From contig CM059621.1 in assembly GCA_030435675.1 (NCBI GenBank), positions 7,688,001-7,752,000 on the forward strand: a stretch of 64,000 nt of DNA, read 5' to 3'. Shown here in pieces: positions 44,607-54,400 of the stretch; the first letter of the stretch is position 1; every line of letters begins with the position of its first letter. The position numbers and the translations under genes are program-made. This DNA comes from Steinernema hermaphroditum. Lineage: Eukaryota > Nematoda > Chromadorea > Rhabditida > Steinernematidae. A model generated the notes under the pieces. The model was not told the DNA's origin, searched no databases, and saw only the letters and a program-made list of their open reading frames with translations.

Positions 44607-45314
44607 TAAAGGGACCCGGTCATGGATAAAAAAACTTCTTCAAATCTTCTGAAAATTTGTACACCCCTGTTTTCGGGGTTGCTGAACACGATGGTGAAGT
44701 CGGTTTCTCGGAAAACATGATAGTTTCTGAGAAATAGCAAAAAATAGACAAAAAACGTCGTGCAAACTTTGCCTTCAAGCGCAAGGCAGAGTTCGCGGTT
44801 CGTTCCGAAAACGTTTCAGCCCCTTGTTTTAGAGGCTGCCCAACATCATGCTTAAATCAGTTTGTCAAAATTCCCAGTAGTTTTCAAGAAACGGACCTTA
44901 GGATCCACACAGTTTTGCTGTCCAATTCTCGGTGCGTCGGTCCCGAAACGACTTGCATGACGGACACGACCGTAGTTCTCGCGTTTTCTACGCACTTATC
45001 CAATCTAGGCGCGCCTGGGCTCATTCGACTCGCCAGAAGCTGCTGAGCAAAATGTTCCCAAGCGCGGAGCTGGTCGTCACCTATTTCGGCCAAAAAGAAC
45101 GAAAATATTGCGCAACTCGTGCCGCGCCGGATAGATCGTGTCGGGACCAACGGTAAAACACATTCTGAATCCTAAGGTCCGTTTCTTGAAAACTACTGGG
45201 TTTTTTGGGAAACCGACTTCACCACCGTGCTCAGCGACCCCGAAAACAGGGGGACAAAAATTTTCAGGCGATTTATAAAACTTTTTTTATCCATGACCGG
45301 GTCCCTTTAACGCG
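44607..45314. mobile_element. Non-autonomous inverted-repeat element with TTAA ends
   Basis: Outer arms: TTAAAGGGACCCGGTCATGG at 44607 and its complement ending at 45314. The left arm is about 135 bp and pairs with about 140 bp on the right. Both ends carry TTAA, which may be the target duplication, as in piggyBac-like elements, although the next bases (AGGG) are not the usual piggyBac CCC. A second, diverged copy of the arm lies inside at about 44815-44905 and also pairs with the right arm. No transposase is present. It ends about 55 bp before the chemoreceptor ATG. Confidence 0.7.
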
Positions 45315-45369
45315 TAATCCTATTGCTCTCTTCTGACCTTCCAGATTTAGTCCACTTTCCGACTAAAAC

Positions 45370-46610
45370 ATGGCAGGCACCACGTGGGAGTACGGTAACG
45401 AGCTTCAAGGGAACGGCGACCCTTCGAGGATGGACGTGTTCAATGGATGCGTCGTGCTTGTGGTGAGTTCGCTTTTCCATTGCACAGAACCCCTCCATCT
45501 CCAGCTGGCCTTCCTGGCCGTTTCGCTGGGCATCCTGAACCTGCACATAATCCGGAAAATGGCGATCTTCCACAATGCCTTCGGGTGGTTCTGGGCCAGT
45601 CGGACGGTCGGCGAAGTCGGCCTCAATCTCTCCTCCCTCCTCTACGCGGCGCCTTTGACCATCCTGTAGGAAGAGGTGCATTTCCTAGAGAAACGGCTCC
45701 GTTCAGGCAGCCGAAGGGGATCCCCGTGGAACTGGGCTTCGTCCTCTTCAGCCTCGGCTACTTCTTCGGCTGCGAGGCCTGCGTCATGCACCAGTTCGTC
45801 TCCCTGAATCGCTTCGTCGCCGTCTTCTTCCCCATTAAGTACAAGCTCGTCTTCTCGAAGCGTCTCTGCAAGCTCGTGATTCTTCTCTGCTGGCTACAGT
45901 GCGCCGTCGTCAACGTCGCCTACTACGGTAGCGCAGCGCCTTCTTGTCCAAATCGGCGCATTTCAGCGTTTCCTTGCAACATGGTCGGCTACAGTCCCCA
46001 GCACTACGACTACGTCTTTGTGAAGTGCGATCCCGTGATGGAGAGGGACTACTCCGTGGTGGGAACCTTCGTGAATCGCTTCTGCTTGGTCATTTGCTCG
46101 TTTACCGTAGTCCTCGACCTAGTCACCCTTTGCAGGATTCTATACATAAACAAGGTAGGGCATCTTTCCCTCTGCAAGTGATCGATGAGTTCAGTTCGTG
46201 AAAGTGGCACAGAAGGCCAAGAACTTCGACAGAGATGTCCGATTCTTCGCCCAGGTGAGTCTATCCTTTCCCTGGAAGAAGTGCTTCCCTGACCTCAAGA
46301 CCTCTATCCAAAACGTGACCATGGTAATCTCTCTACTCCTCGTGGTTACGGTAAACAACTCCGTAAGCTCGTCCAGCAAACTCCTGAAGGCGACGGCTTT
46401 CAACTCCTTCATTCTCACCAGTGTGAACAACGCGTACGTGCGTCCTCCACACCATTCGTTAAGAAGATTCTTTCCAGGCTGGCCCTGATTCTCTTCAACC
46501 CCGAAGTGCGCCACAAGTATGGCATTCGCTTTCCCTTCAGGACCTATTCTGTGCCGGAGCCGTCCAACCCGTCGACGTCAAAGTCTTGGAAGATTGCGCC
46601 TCGGGCGTGA
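45370..46610 (+). CDS. Srx-like seven-transmembrane chemoreceptor
   Basis: Nematode serpentine receptor of the Srx type, expected in the cilia of chemosensory neurons. Exons 45370-45462, 45505-45665, 45707-46154, 46195-46254, 46300-46433, 46478-46610; 342 residues, with all phases consistent. Motifs: VMHQFVSLNRFVAVFFPIKY matches the Srx signature (NRFxAVFFPIKY), RDVRFFAQ is at the intracellular loop 3 end, and VISLLLVVTVNN and VNNALALILFNPEVRHK are near the C-terminal TM7. The 42 nt first intron and the 45 nt fifth intron are multiples of three, so read-through frames also stay open; the spliced form fits the family better. The transposon ends just upstream and may affect its promoter. Confidence 0.8.
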
Positions 46611-47388
46611 AGGTCTCCGCAAATAACAAGTTTGTACATAACAAGCATTTATTATGCGATGTTCATTTATTTCTCACCTGTTACTTGTTTACAAGTGTGA
46701 AAGATCCATTTTTTGAGTCGAAAGTGATCCAGATATTTGGTGCACTACTACGAAGAACTGGCACAACCAAACAGTGAGGGAGGCAGTAAATTCAGAGGTT
46801 GTTTATGATGTCAGAATTCTCTCGTATTTTCGCCAACTCCACATCTGAGAAAGACAGTGGCGAAGCACAAACACTCTCCATAAAATTTTCGAATAAATAC
46901 GCCTTGCAATGTCTTCCAAAAAACAAAGGTACAAGAAGTGTTATTCGGTTTCGATCTTTGCCGACTTGTTCACCTTCGTATTCTGACGTCATAGGAGCAA
47001 TCACAACCTACGAAGAATTTCTTAGTTCCAGTGAACATGCCATCACGCACTACTTCTGATTCTGGAGAACACTTAATCAATATGGGAAACTTTATCTCTG
47101 AGCGTATTAGTGGGAATACGGCGCGACCATAGACTATCTTCCCGCCTAGCAGGTGGTCTCCATCCAGCGAATACACTCGAATCATCACTAACCAAGAAAA
47201 CATCCTATGCGTTTATTTATATGGAAGGCCAATAAGGTCGGGGAAAGAAGATCATGTGGACAAGGAAGAGCTTTTCACAGCGAAGTGAATACCGAGTGCA
47301 ACAGCTCACATCCTCGGCTTTTGTAGGACGACGGTGGGTCTATCTAACACCTTAAGTTGCGTGTAGCCGGCTGACTGACAGAGAACGC
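46611..47388. other. Intergenic, nothing recognised
   Basis: No gene or repeat seen. Confidence 0.4.
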
Positions 47389-47544
47389 TTACACAAACAT
47401 GTAGGCATAGATTTCGACGGGCGGAGGCGGCGGTTTGGCGAAGCGCCTGTAGTGGTCGCTGGAGCACATCTTGCGGCACTTCTTGGACGCCTTCTTGAAG
47501 GTCCTCTTGACGGAGGCCAAAGTGAAGCGGACGATTTGGGTCAT
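47389..47544 (-). CDS. Tiny basic CxxxC family protein (member 5)
   Basis: 51 residues from the ATG at 47544. Core: FTLASVKRTFKKASKKCRKM then C, followed by SDHYRRF and a five-proline run, ending YAYMFV. The stop TAA sits in GTGTAAG, a splice-donor-like context also seen in members 1 and 6; splicing to the TTAG at about 47340 would keep the same final residue. It is closest to member 2 (14845-15042). A TTTTATTCC upstream could be a weak TATA box. No signal peptide. Function unknown. Confidence 0.6.
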   Translation of the reverse strand: MTQIVRFTLASVKRTFKKASKKCRKMCSSDHYRRFAKPPPPPVEIYAYMFV

Positions 47545-48396
47545 GGCGGGCGTTCGACTGTCAAGCCTGCGCGGCGCGAGTTTTATTCCAAAAAGGGAGC
47601 GAGCAGCAGGCGGGACCGACACGAGCGAGTTGTTTTCCTTTCCGGAGCGTTGAAAACAGCGACTCTAATCCGCCAGTGCACTACATAATATGCAAAACTA
47701 GATTGGCGACGTGGAAGTCACCGACTGCCACAATAAGAAACAATTGTTTTCGAGGCTCTGGCGAGGTAACTCGATTACTGCCTGATACGTATGACTGGGA
47801 CTTAGCTGCACACACCGAATAAGCCAACAATGGTGGTGTCTCCTCACATTAACGAGATTCAACGACAAAGCGCGATACTCACAGCAGTGGCTCTGATGGT
47901 CACCCTGTCCTAATTGACTGTAGGTTCTCTTTCTCACCACACATAAAGAGTGTGAAATTCCGGAAGCTTCTTGAGGGCAATTTCGTTTCCGTTTCTGAAC
48001 CAGGTGCTTTGTTTTCGATGACTCTATGGTACCAGCCTTTTCCATTTTCCAATTTACCGCGATTATTCTGTCAACAGTGACTTGTAGTGTTACTCTTTTC
48101 AACCACAGGAGTCTTTAATACGCTTATTCAAATCGTATTCAAGCCAAGTAGAGAGTTTTAGCTCTCGGTATGCCGAACAAAGCCAACTTTTTTCTGTTCG
48201 TTTTGAGAATGGCGAGTCTTTCATTTCTTTTTATTAATGTCGACAATATTATTTACAACTACACAGCGGCACTTTCATACGTCTTTGTACAGCAAACAGT
48301 GGATATTGTGGATAAAGGACGGAATCATAGCCTGTCATCGTAATCTGTCAGCATCTGGAATCCAAAAATTGGCATTCGTCTTCAAGAAATGTCTAC
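47545..48396. other. Intergenic, nothing recognised
   Basis: No supportable gene between the two family members. Confidence 0.4.
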
Positions 48397-48546
48397 TTAC
48401 AGCAACATTTCTGGACAGTACTCCGCGGGATAATTCTGGAAGTTATCGCATTTCCTGAGGAACTGCTTGCACTTCTGGGATGCGCGACGGAGTCCTCTGC
48501 GGGCGGATTTGACCAGGAAGAGAGGAAAACAGACGAGGCGAGCCAT
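48397..48546 (-). CDS. Tiny basic family protein (member 6, divergent)
   Basis: 49 residues from the ATG at 48546. The core is VKSARRGLRRASQKCKQFL, with the second cysteine shifted (KQFLRKC). The start is MARLVCFPLFLVKS. The end EYCPEMLL stops at TAA in CTGTAAGTAG, again a donor-like stop; splicing to ATTCCAG near 48352 would give Leu-Cys as the end. It is the most divergent member and is placed here because the basic helix and the terminal stop/donor match. No signal peptide. Function unknown. Confidence 0.45.
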   Translation of the reverse strand: MARLVCFPLFLVKSARRGLRRASQKCKQFLRKCDNFQNYPAEYCPEMLL

Positions 48547-49659
48547 GTCCACGGGATTTGGACGCTTTTGGTCTCTTTTTGTAAACAGGGCAGCGAGGTT
48601 GACTTGTGGACTCACGTGAAGAACCAAAAACTGGCGATTTGCATGGGGAAATAGAGCGATGTTACATGGAAAACAGGCACTTGGTTGTGCAAAACGCACT
48701 GCAAATACTTCGGCGATTCTCGGAATGGGACGGAACAGCTTCTACGATACTACAAGTAGTGTCATGAGTGCATGCGTTTGCTGAAGGACAATGCTTAGTG
48801 AACCTTGTCATCGGCACTTATCTTCGATCTTTACAGAATGTTCCCAACAGAATTTGAAGATTTCTGATTTTCGAAAAGTCCCCTTTTTTGACATCAATCA
48901 AGGCCTGAAAAGTGAATGACTGGGAAGAGCCTTCACTCTGGAATGTTTTCATTTTGTTGTGATGGGCGAAAATATCTTTTCATGTCTCTCATATGGAACA
49001 TTCCGCTCCCGTTTCAGAAAAGAAAGCTTATTTATCGTCATTGATTCCTGAGATCCGTTCTTAAGTGACAAATACTTGTGACAACGTAAGTACTTCGGCG
49101 ATTCATAGAAACAGAAACAACGAAACAGCTTCTACGGTACCAATAGACCAAAGTAGACCAATCGAAGCCTTAGAAGAGTCTGTACTGTGTTTTTATTTTG
49201 TCTTTTCATATCTCTCGCATATGGAATATTCCGGTCTCGTTTCAGAAAGGAAAACTTCTTTATCATCATTGATATTAGCCTATACAATAACCTAAAGTAA
49301 ATAAAAAGTTCTTATTTGCTTCGAGCTCAAGGAACCACTCCGAATTGATGAATTTCTTATCCCCCTCTATGTGCTTTCTTAGTCCCGTTCTTCGTTTTTA
49401 GGTTCGTTTTCAAGTGACCGCCATTTGCCAGCGTGTTCATTTCGTGCCACAGTCCCCAAAATCGCACTCGACGGAATATTCCACAAACACATTTCAGCGC
49501 ATTTGTAATCGTCTTTGCAGCGCAAAAGGATCAAAGTCCGACAAAAAAGGTCGTTTTTGACCTTTTTGGCGAAATGCGAGAAATTGAATGGACGAAAACC
49601 AGAAGAAAACAGTCGATTTCCCGAACACGATTTAGTGTTTTAAAGTGAAAGACCTCTAA
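48547..49659. other. Intergenic with a diverged direct repeat
   Basis: A direct repeat of about 190-350 bp runs in tandem: 48700-49050 and 49085-49275 share AATACTTCGGCGATTC, then CAGCTTCTAC, then TTTTCATGTCTCTC or TTTTCATATCTCTC, then TTCCGCTCCCGTTTCAGAAA or its variant. No gene is supported. Confidence 0.5.
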
Positions 49660-49675
49660 AGGGCCTTTTATAGTC

Positions 49676-49880
49676 TGCGCGACTGCGCGACGCGTCGCGT
49701 AGCTGCGCGACAGTCGCTTAGGCTGCGCGACACAAATGGCCTGTAAACGTCGCGCAGTTATAGTCTGCGCGACACAAACGGTTTTGTGTCGCGTAGCTGC
49801 GCGACTGTCGCTTAGCTACGCGACACAAAAACCATATTTGCAACTATAATATGCTATGCGACAGTAGCTGTGCGACAGCG
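49676..49880. repeat. Left subterminal array of CTGCGCGAC motifs
   Basis: Repeated CTGCGCGAC, GTCGCG, TAGCTGCGCGAC and CGCGACACAAA units in both directions. The same unit set is at 59325-59606. Such arrays can bind a transposase or fold into hairpins. Confidence 0.7.
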
Positions 49881-50078
49881 TGAAATCGACACACTTTTGA
49901 CTAGAAGCTTAAACACGTGTGCAACAAAGATTTATTGGACGTATTCGCTGTGCGACAACTGGCCGCTTGGACTGTAAAAATACTGAGCAAACTTCTGTCT
50001 GATTTGTTTTCCCTGCTGAGAGGCCTGTCGAGATCCCAGTTCCGGCAAAGATTCAAGAGCTCCAGCGCTAACATGTCC

Positions 50079-50609
50079 TTATAACAATTCGAAAACATCC
50101 TCGCCTCTAGCCATTTCTGCCGTCCGGAGAAAATTGTGGAGAACAGCAATTGCCGCAACAACATCTCGCGCATTGTCTGCATTCATCTGCAGCGGGCATT
50201 GCAGGATCCGGAACCTGCTAGCCATGATTCCAAAACAATTTTCACTAACACGACGAGCCCTAAACGAAACGGAATGATTCCAATCCAAGACACAATTGAG
50301 GCTTACCGTGATAGTCTGTAGTTAAATTCATTTTTTACTGTGTCATGAATGGCCTCGCGTTGGGCGAACGGACGGAGTACGTATCTTGTCAAAGCGAAAC
50401 CTTGATCAGCGACCACGACTGAAGCGAAGAAACTGCCGCAGGTCATCGGATCCTTCGTCGTTATAATATTCCTCGAACAACTTGAAGCGTGATGGCTGAT
50501 GCTCCAAGTGCGAGGATCGGACGTATGCCCTCATCCTTCGGCCTCTCCTGAGAAGAAGAAGTGCTCTCGCGACTCGCAGCACTGTGATCAGCTTTCGTCG
50601 ATGTCTCAT
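50079..50609 (-). pseudogene. Harbinger DDE transposase remnant with internal deletion
   Basis: An N-terminal frame (from ATG 50609) contains SRFKLFEEYYNDEGSDD and FLRFSR, like the start of Harbinger nucleases. It joins almost directly to the C-terminal half: VVADQGFALTRYVLRPFA, then LSRARRVSENCFGIMASRFR, ILQCPLQMNADNARD and AVLHNFLR, the DDE_Tnp_4 end including the second catalytic Asp region. The central part with the first catalytic Asp is missing, so the protein cannot be a working transposase. It ends at 50079 (VFELL). An intron lies near 50245-50295, before ARRVSEN. The deletion predates or is separate from the retrotransposon insertion, which lies outside it. Confidence 0.8.
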
Positions 50610-50681
50610 ACTGAAAGAGAAGAATTACTACGTCAACCCAGCGAAGAACACAGGCATTTGCATCGATAATACGAAACTGCA

Positions 50682-50686
50682 AAGAG
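50682..50686 (+). repeat. Target site duplication (left) of the BEL/Pao element
   Basis: AAGAG, repeated directly after the right LTR at 58178-58182. Confidence 0.8.
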
Positions 50687-51340
50687 TGTCATCGCGACCA
50701 GTCGCTTCTGACCTTTTCTCTCTCGGAAACCACGGGATACACTGACTTCACGGACCACGGATGAGCTATGACGCGACGCGGAGGGACGAAAGCGCGATGA
50801 ATACCAGATACAGATGTCTACGAGACGACACAACGGATGAGAAGGACCAGACTCATGGAAGCTTCGAGAAGGAAGTCTAGACAGACAGCGTGTTTGCAAA
50901 ATCGATTCTTTGGGTCATGGTTGTTCGTGTATACCACCTGCGGGTTGGTCGTTTCGTGTTGCTGCGGTTTAACGTTATTGTGCAGGTGTTTGTGATCGGC
51001 GAATTAAAGTAGCCGTTTCATCGTGTTCTTGGTTTTGGTTGGAGTCTTCTGGACCTATAAGTATTGCATTCGGGCGGTACGAGCTAGGTGGTGAAACTCT
51101 AGGTTGCGGACATTTGTCTTGACTCGATAGCGACAACATTCGGGTTGTCGTGAGCTCGAGGAGCAAGTGATATTGTAGGAGGCCGTTGCTTTGGCTAGTG
51201 CAACGGTTCACGGAGTGGATTATCCCGCGTGGCGCGATCGGTGCAGTCTATTCGAAGAAGAATCGTGCATCAGTCGTTTGGCGAGCAGTAATCGGATTCT
51301 ACTCAAGAAACACCTTTGGCAGCGGTCAGCCGCCGTTTTA
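50687..51340 (+). repeat. 5' LTR of the BEL/Pao element
   Basis: 654 bp, starts TGTCATCGCG and ends CCGCCGTTTTA. I find no base difference from the 3' LTR. Confidence 0.9.
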
Positions 51341-51358
51341 TGGTGCATCGGCCGGGAA
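51341..51358 (+). promoter_or_regulatory. Primer binding site, complementary to tRNA-Gly (GCC)
   Basis: TGGTGCATCGGCCGGGAA follows the 5' LTR directly. It is the exact complement of the 3' 18 nt of tRNA-Gly(GCC) as known from C. elegans, including the added CCA. Confidence 0.85.
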
Positions 51359-51466
51359 TTCTATTGAAGAACTTCTTTGGTCGGATTCAAGTGATATATC
51401 GGCTCTTTGAAGAAGCCTTATCAAGTGGATTTCGATCTCAATTTCAATCTCAATTATCGTCAAGTC

Positions 51467-54400
51467 ATGAGTGGAGATAATTTCGAAGTATTTACGGGTA
51501 CGGTTATGATGAAACAGATTCAGGAGTTCCGTCGGCGTTGTGACCGCGGAGAAAAGTATTTGATGAAGGTTTTCACGGAAAGAAAAGAGTGGCCAGAAGA
51601 GGCAAACGCTAAGATTGCGAAAGTGAAGGTTGTTCTCAAGCGGATCGGAGAACATCTCGGACATATTGACGTCGCGTACAAAGAATTTGTGGATCAATTT
51701 GAGCGACTGGAAAGCTTGCAAAAAGCAGAAGTGGAGTTTACAGCCATTACGACAGACGCTGAGTCGGTGATTGACCGTTTAACAGATGTTCAGGAGGATT
51801 TAGCGGATTACCTTGCGGAGCTGGAGTTCTCGGACTCCCAGCAGATGCCTGTAAAGGCTAAAATGGATTTTAACTCGGACAGGACTGATGGTAGGGATAG
51901 AGACCCACCGGTAACTCAGATACCGAAGTTCTACGGCGACATATGGGACTTCCGACGGTTCATAATTATGTTTAAAGACAACTACGACAAGGAGAAGTAT
52001 TCCAAAACATACCGGTTCAATCAACTGTTGCTTTCGGTCGGCGGAGACGCTCAACGAGCTATTCAAAGTCTTGAACCTCGTGCCGAGAACTACGACAAGG
52101 CACTCAAGATCTTGGAGACACGGTTCGGAAACGAAGAAGAGTTGGTTGAAGAACTCTATGTGCGACTGAGACAATTGAAATGCAAGGATAATTCGGTTCG
52201 GGGCCAGCGGCAGTTGCTGGACGACATCGTCGCCATCTACGACCAAATGAAACGGACAAACCAACCGGTAGACAACCGTGAAACTTGGTTTCGGATTGTG
52301 GAGAAGTTTCCTTTCCCAACGCAGCGCATCCTAACTAAGGAATATTCGTATGACAAGAACAATGTCCGGTTACTCCTGGAACAGCTCGAAGACATCCTTA
52401 TGAAACTGGCTCGGCAGAAGCGAACGGAGGAAGAGATTCATCTCAGATCGGAAATGAACGGAACTCGGTATTCGGCTAGGAACGAGCAGCCGAGATTCGG
52501 TGAATTCCATTCACAAAAGAACAGATTTGAACGCAGTGATACTGCGGAAGAAACTCACAATACATGGAAGGAGAGACCTCAAACCGGCTGCGAACTGTGC
52601 GACATGGTGGGACATGGAGCCGAGAGATGCCAAAAGTATCAATCGAAGGAAGAACGGCGAGAAGTAGTGATGTCAGACGGTCGATGTTTCCGGTGCCTGA
52701 AACGTGGTCATCGAACAGTTCAGTGCAACCAACCGAAGTGTTCGCTTTGTAATGGAAATCACCATACGGCCATATGCTTCGCGAAGACGGAAAAACCTTT
52801 TCGGACTTCGAATGTTCTCGGTGCTCCGTTTCACGAGCAAAGGGGACCAACGGTGGTAAGAAAGACGTCAGCGGAGTCGCGGCACGTGCTCTGCACGACT
52901 CAGTCCGACTCGTCGAAGGAGCAGCAACGGACGAGTGGCCATTCGTACGTTCTCGCGGGACAAGCTATGATCTGGAACGCTGCAACACGGAAGTATGAAA
53001 AGATAACCGTCATACTTGATTCAGGTTCAAATAAAACTTATGTCTCGGCGGATACGGCAGCGAAGTACGACTTGAAAAGTCTCGGGAAAAGTACTATGGC
53101 GGTGCAGGCATTTGGACAGAGAACGGCTTCGGAGGAGACATGCGAGATCCGACACATCGATCTCATGACATCAAACGGCATGAAGGTGCAGCTCGAGGCC
53201 ACGGAGAAGCAGACAATCGTCGCTACCGGCATATCAAGACCGGAGATCAGTGGCACGGATATGGAACGGATCAAGGATCTAAAGCTGGAGTTATCGGAAA
53301 GCAAAAAGGCTCGGCAAATCATACGCAAACCGGACTTACTAATAGGAACGGACTACTGTTGGGAGTTCATCCTCGGAAAACCCCACAAATTGCCGTCCGG
53401 ACTCTACGCCGTTCCAACACCATTCGGAGCTATAATTACGGGAAAATTCGACGTCATCAAGTCGGTAGACGAAGGAATGATCATCTGCAGTGTCGCTGAA
53501 AACAATGAGGAACAACAAGAAGTAGTTACAGATCAATTACATCGTGAAACAGTGAAAAAGATGGAGAAGGAATGGGAGGAAGACAAAGAGCTAACGGAGT
53601 TTGGAGGCCCATCGTCGGAAGAAAAGGCGAAACTGGAGGAGAAGATTTGGAAAGATTTTCGGAAAACGGTTGAAAAGCGAGAGGACGGTTATTATGTGCA
53701 GTTCCCTTGGAAAGCGGAAGAGATGCGGATCCCAACAAACTGGGCCATAGCCATTAGACGGTTAAAATCGGTTATCAGGCAATACGGATCGGATGACTGG
53801 GTGATGTCACAATATAAGCAAACTTTCGCAGATCAACTTGAGAAGGGAATAATCGAGGAAGTTACTGCAGAAACAAAACGGATTTCAGAGAACTCGGTGG
53901 TACATTATTTAGCACACCAACCGGTGATCACGCCTCAGAAGGATACTACTAAAGTCCGGATAGTCTTCGACGCGTCGGCACACTTCAAGGGAGCTCCATC
54001 GCTAAACGATGCTATAAATCAAGGACCCACCATGCTTCCACTCATCATCGGAATGCATCTACGGTTTCGGACTGGACGGATCGCGATAGTCAGTGACGTC
54101 GAAAAGGCGTTCTTACAAGTGAAGTTGCAAGAGTCTGATAGAGATGCGGTGAGATTCGTGTGGCTAAAAGACGCATCTAAACCCGTGGACGATAATAATG
54201 TTGTAGTATATAGGTATCGGACAATCCCCTTTGGAATCAACGCCAGTCCCTTCTTGCTAGCAGCTACGATCAATTATCACCTGCGGAAGTACGGAGACAA
54301 GCGGTTCGCAGAAGAAGTCATCGGAAACACGTACGTCGACAACGTACTATTCACCTGCAACACAGATAAAGACGGCACAAAGTTCTACAAATGCGCAAAA

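Noticed and set aside
49676..49880. CGCGAC array as a possible CRISPR or satellite
   Set aside because: Units overlap and alternate strand without spacers, and they sit exactly at transposon ends.
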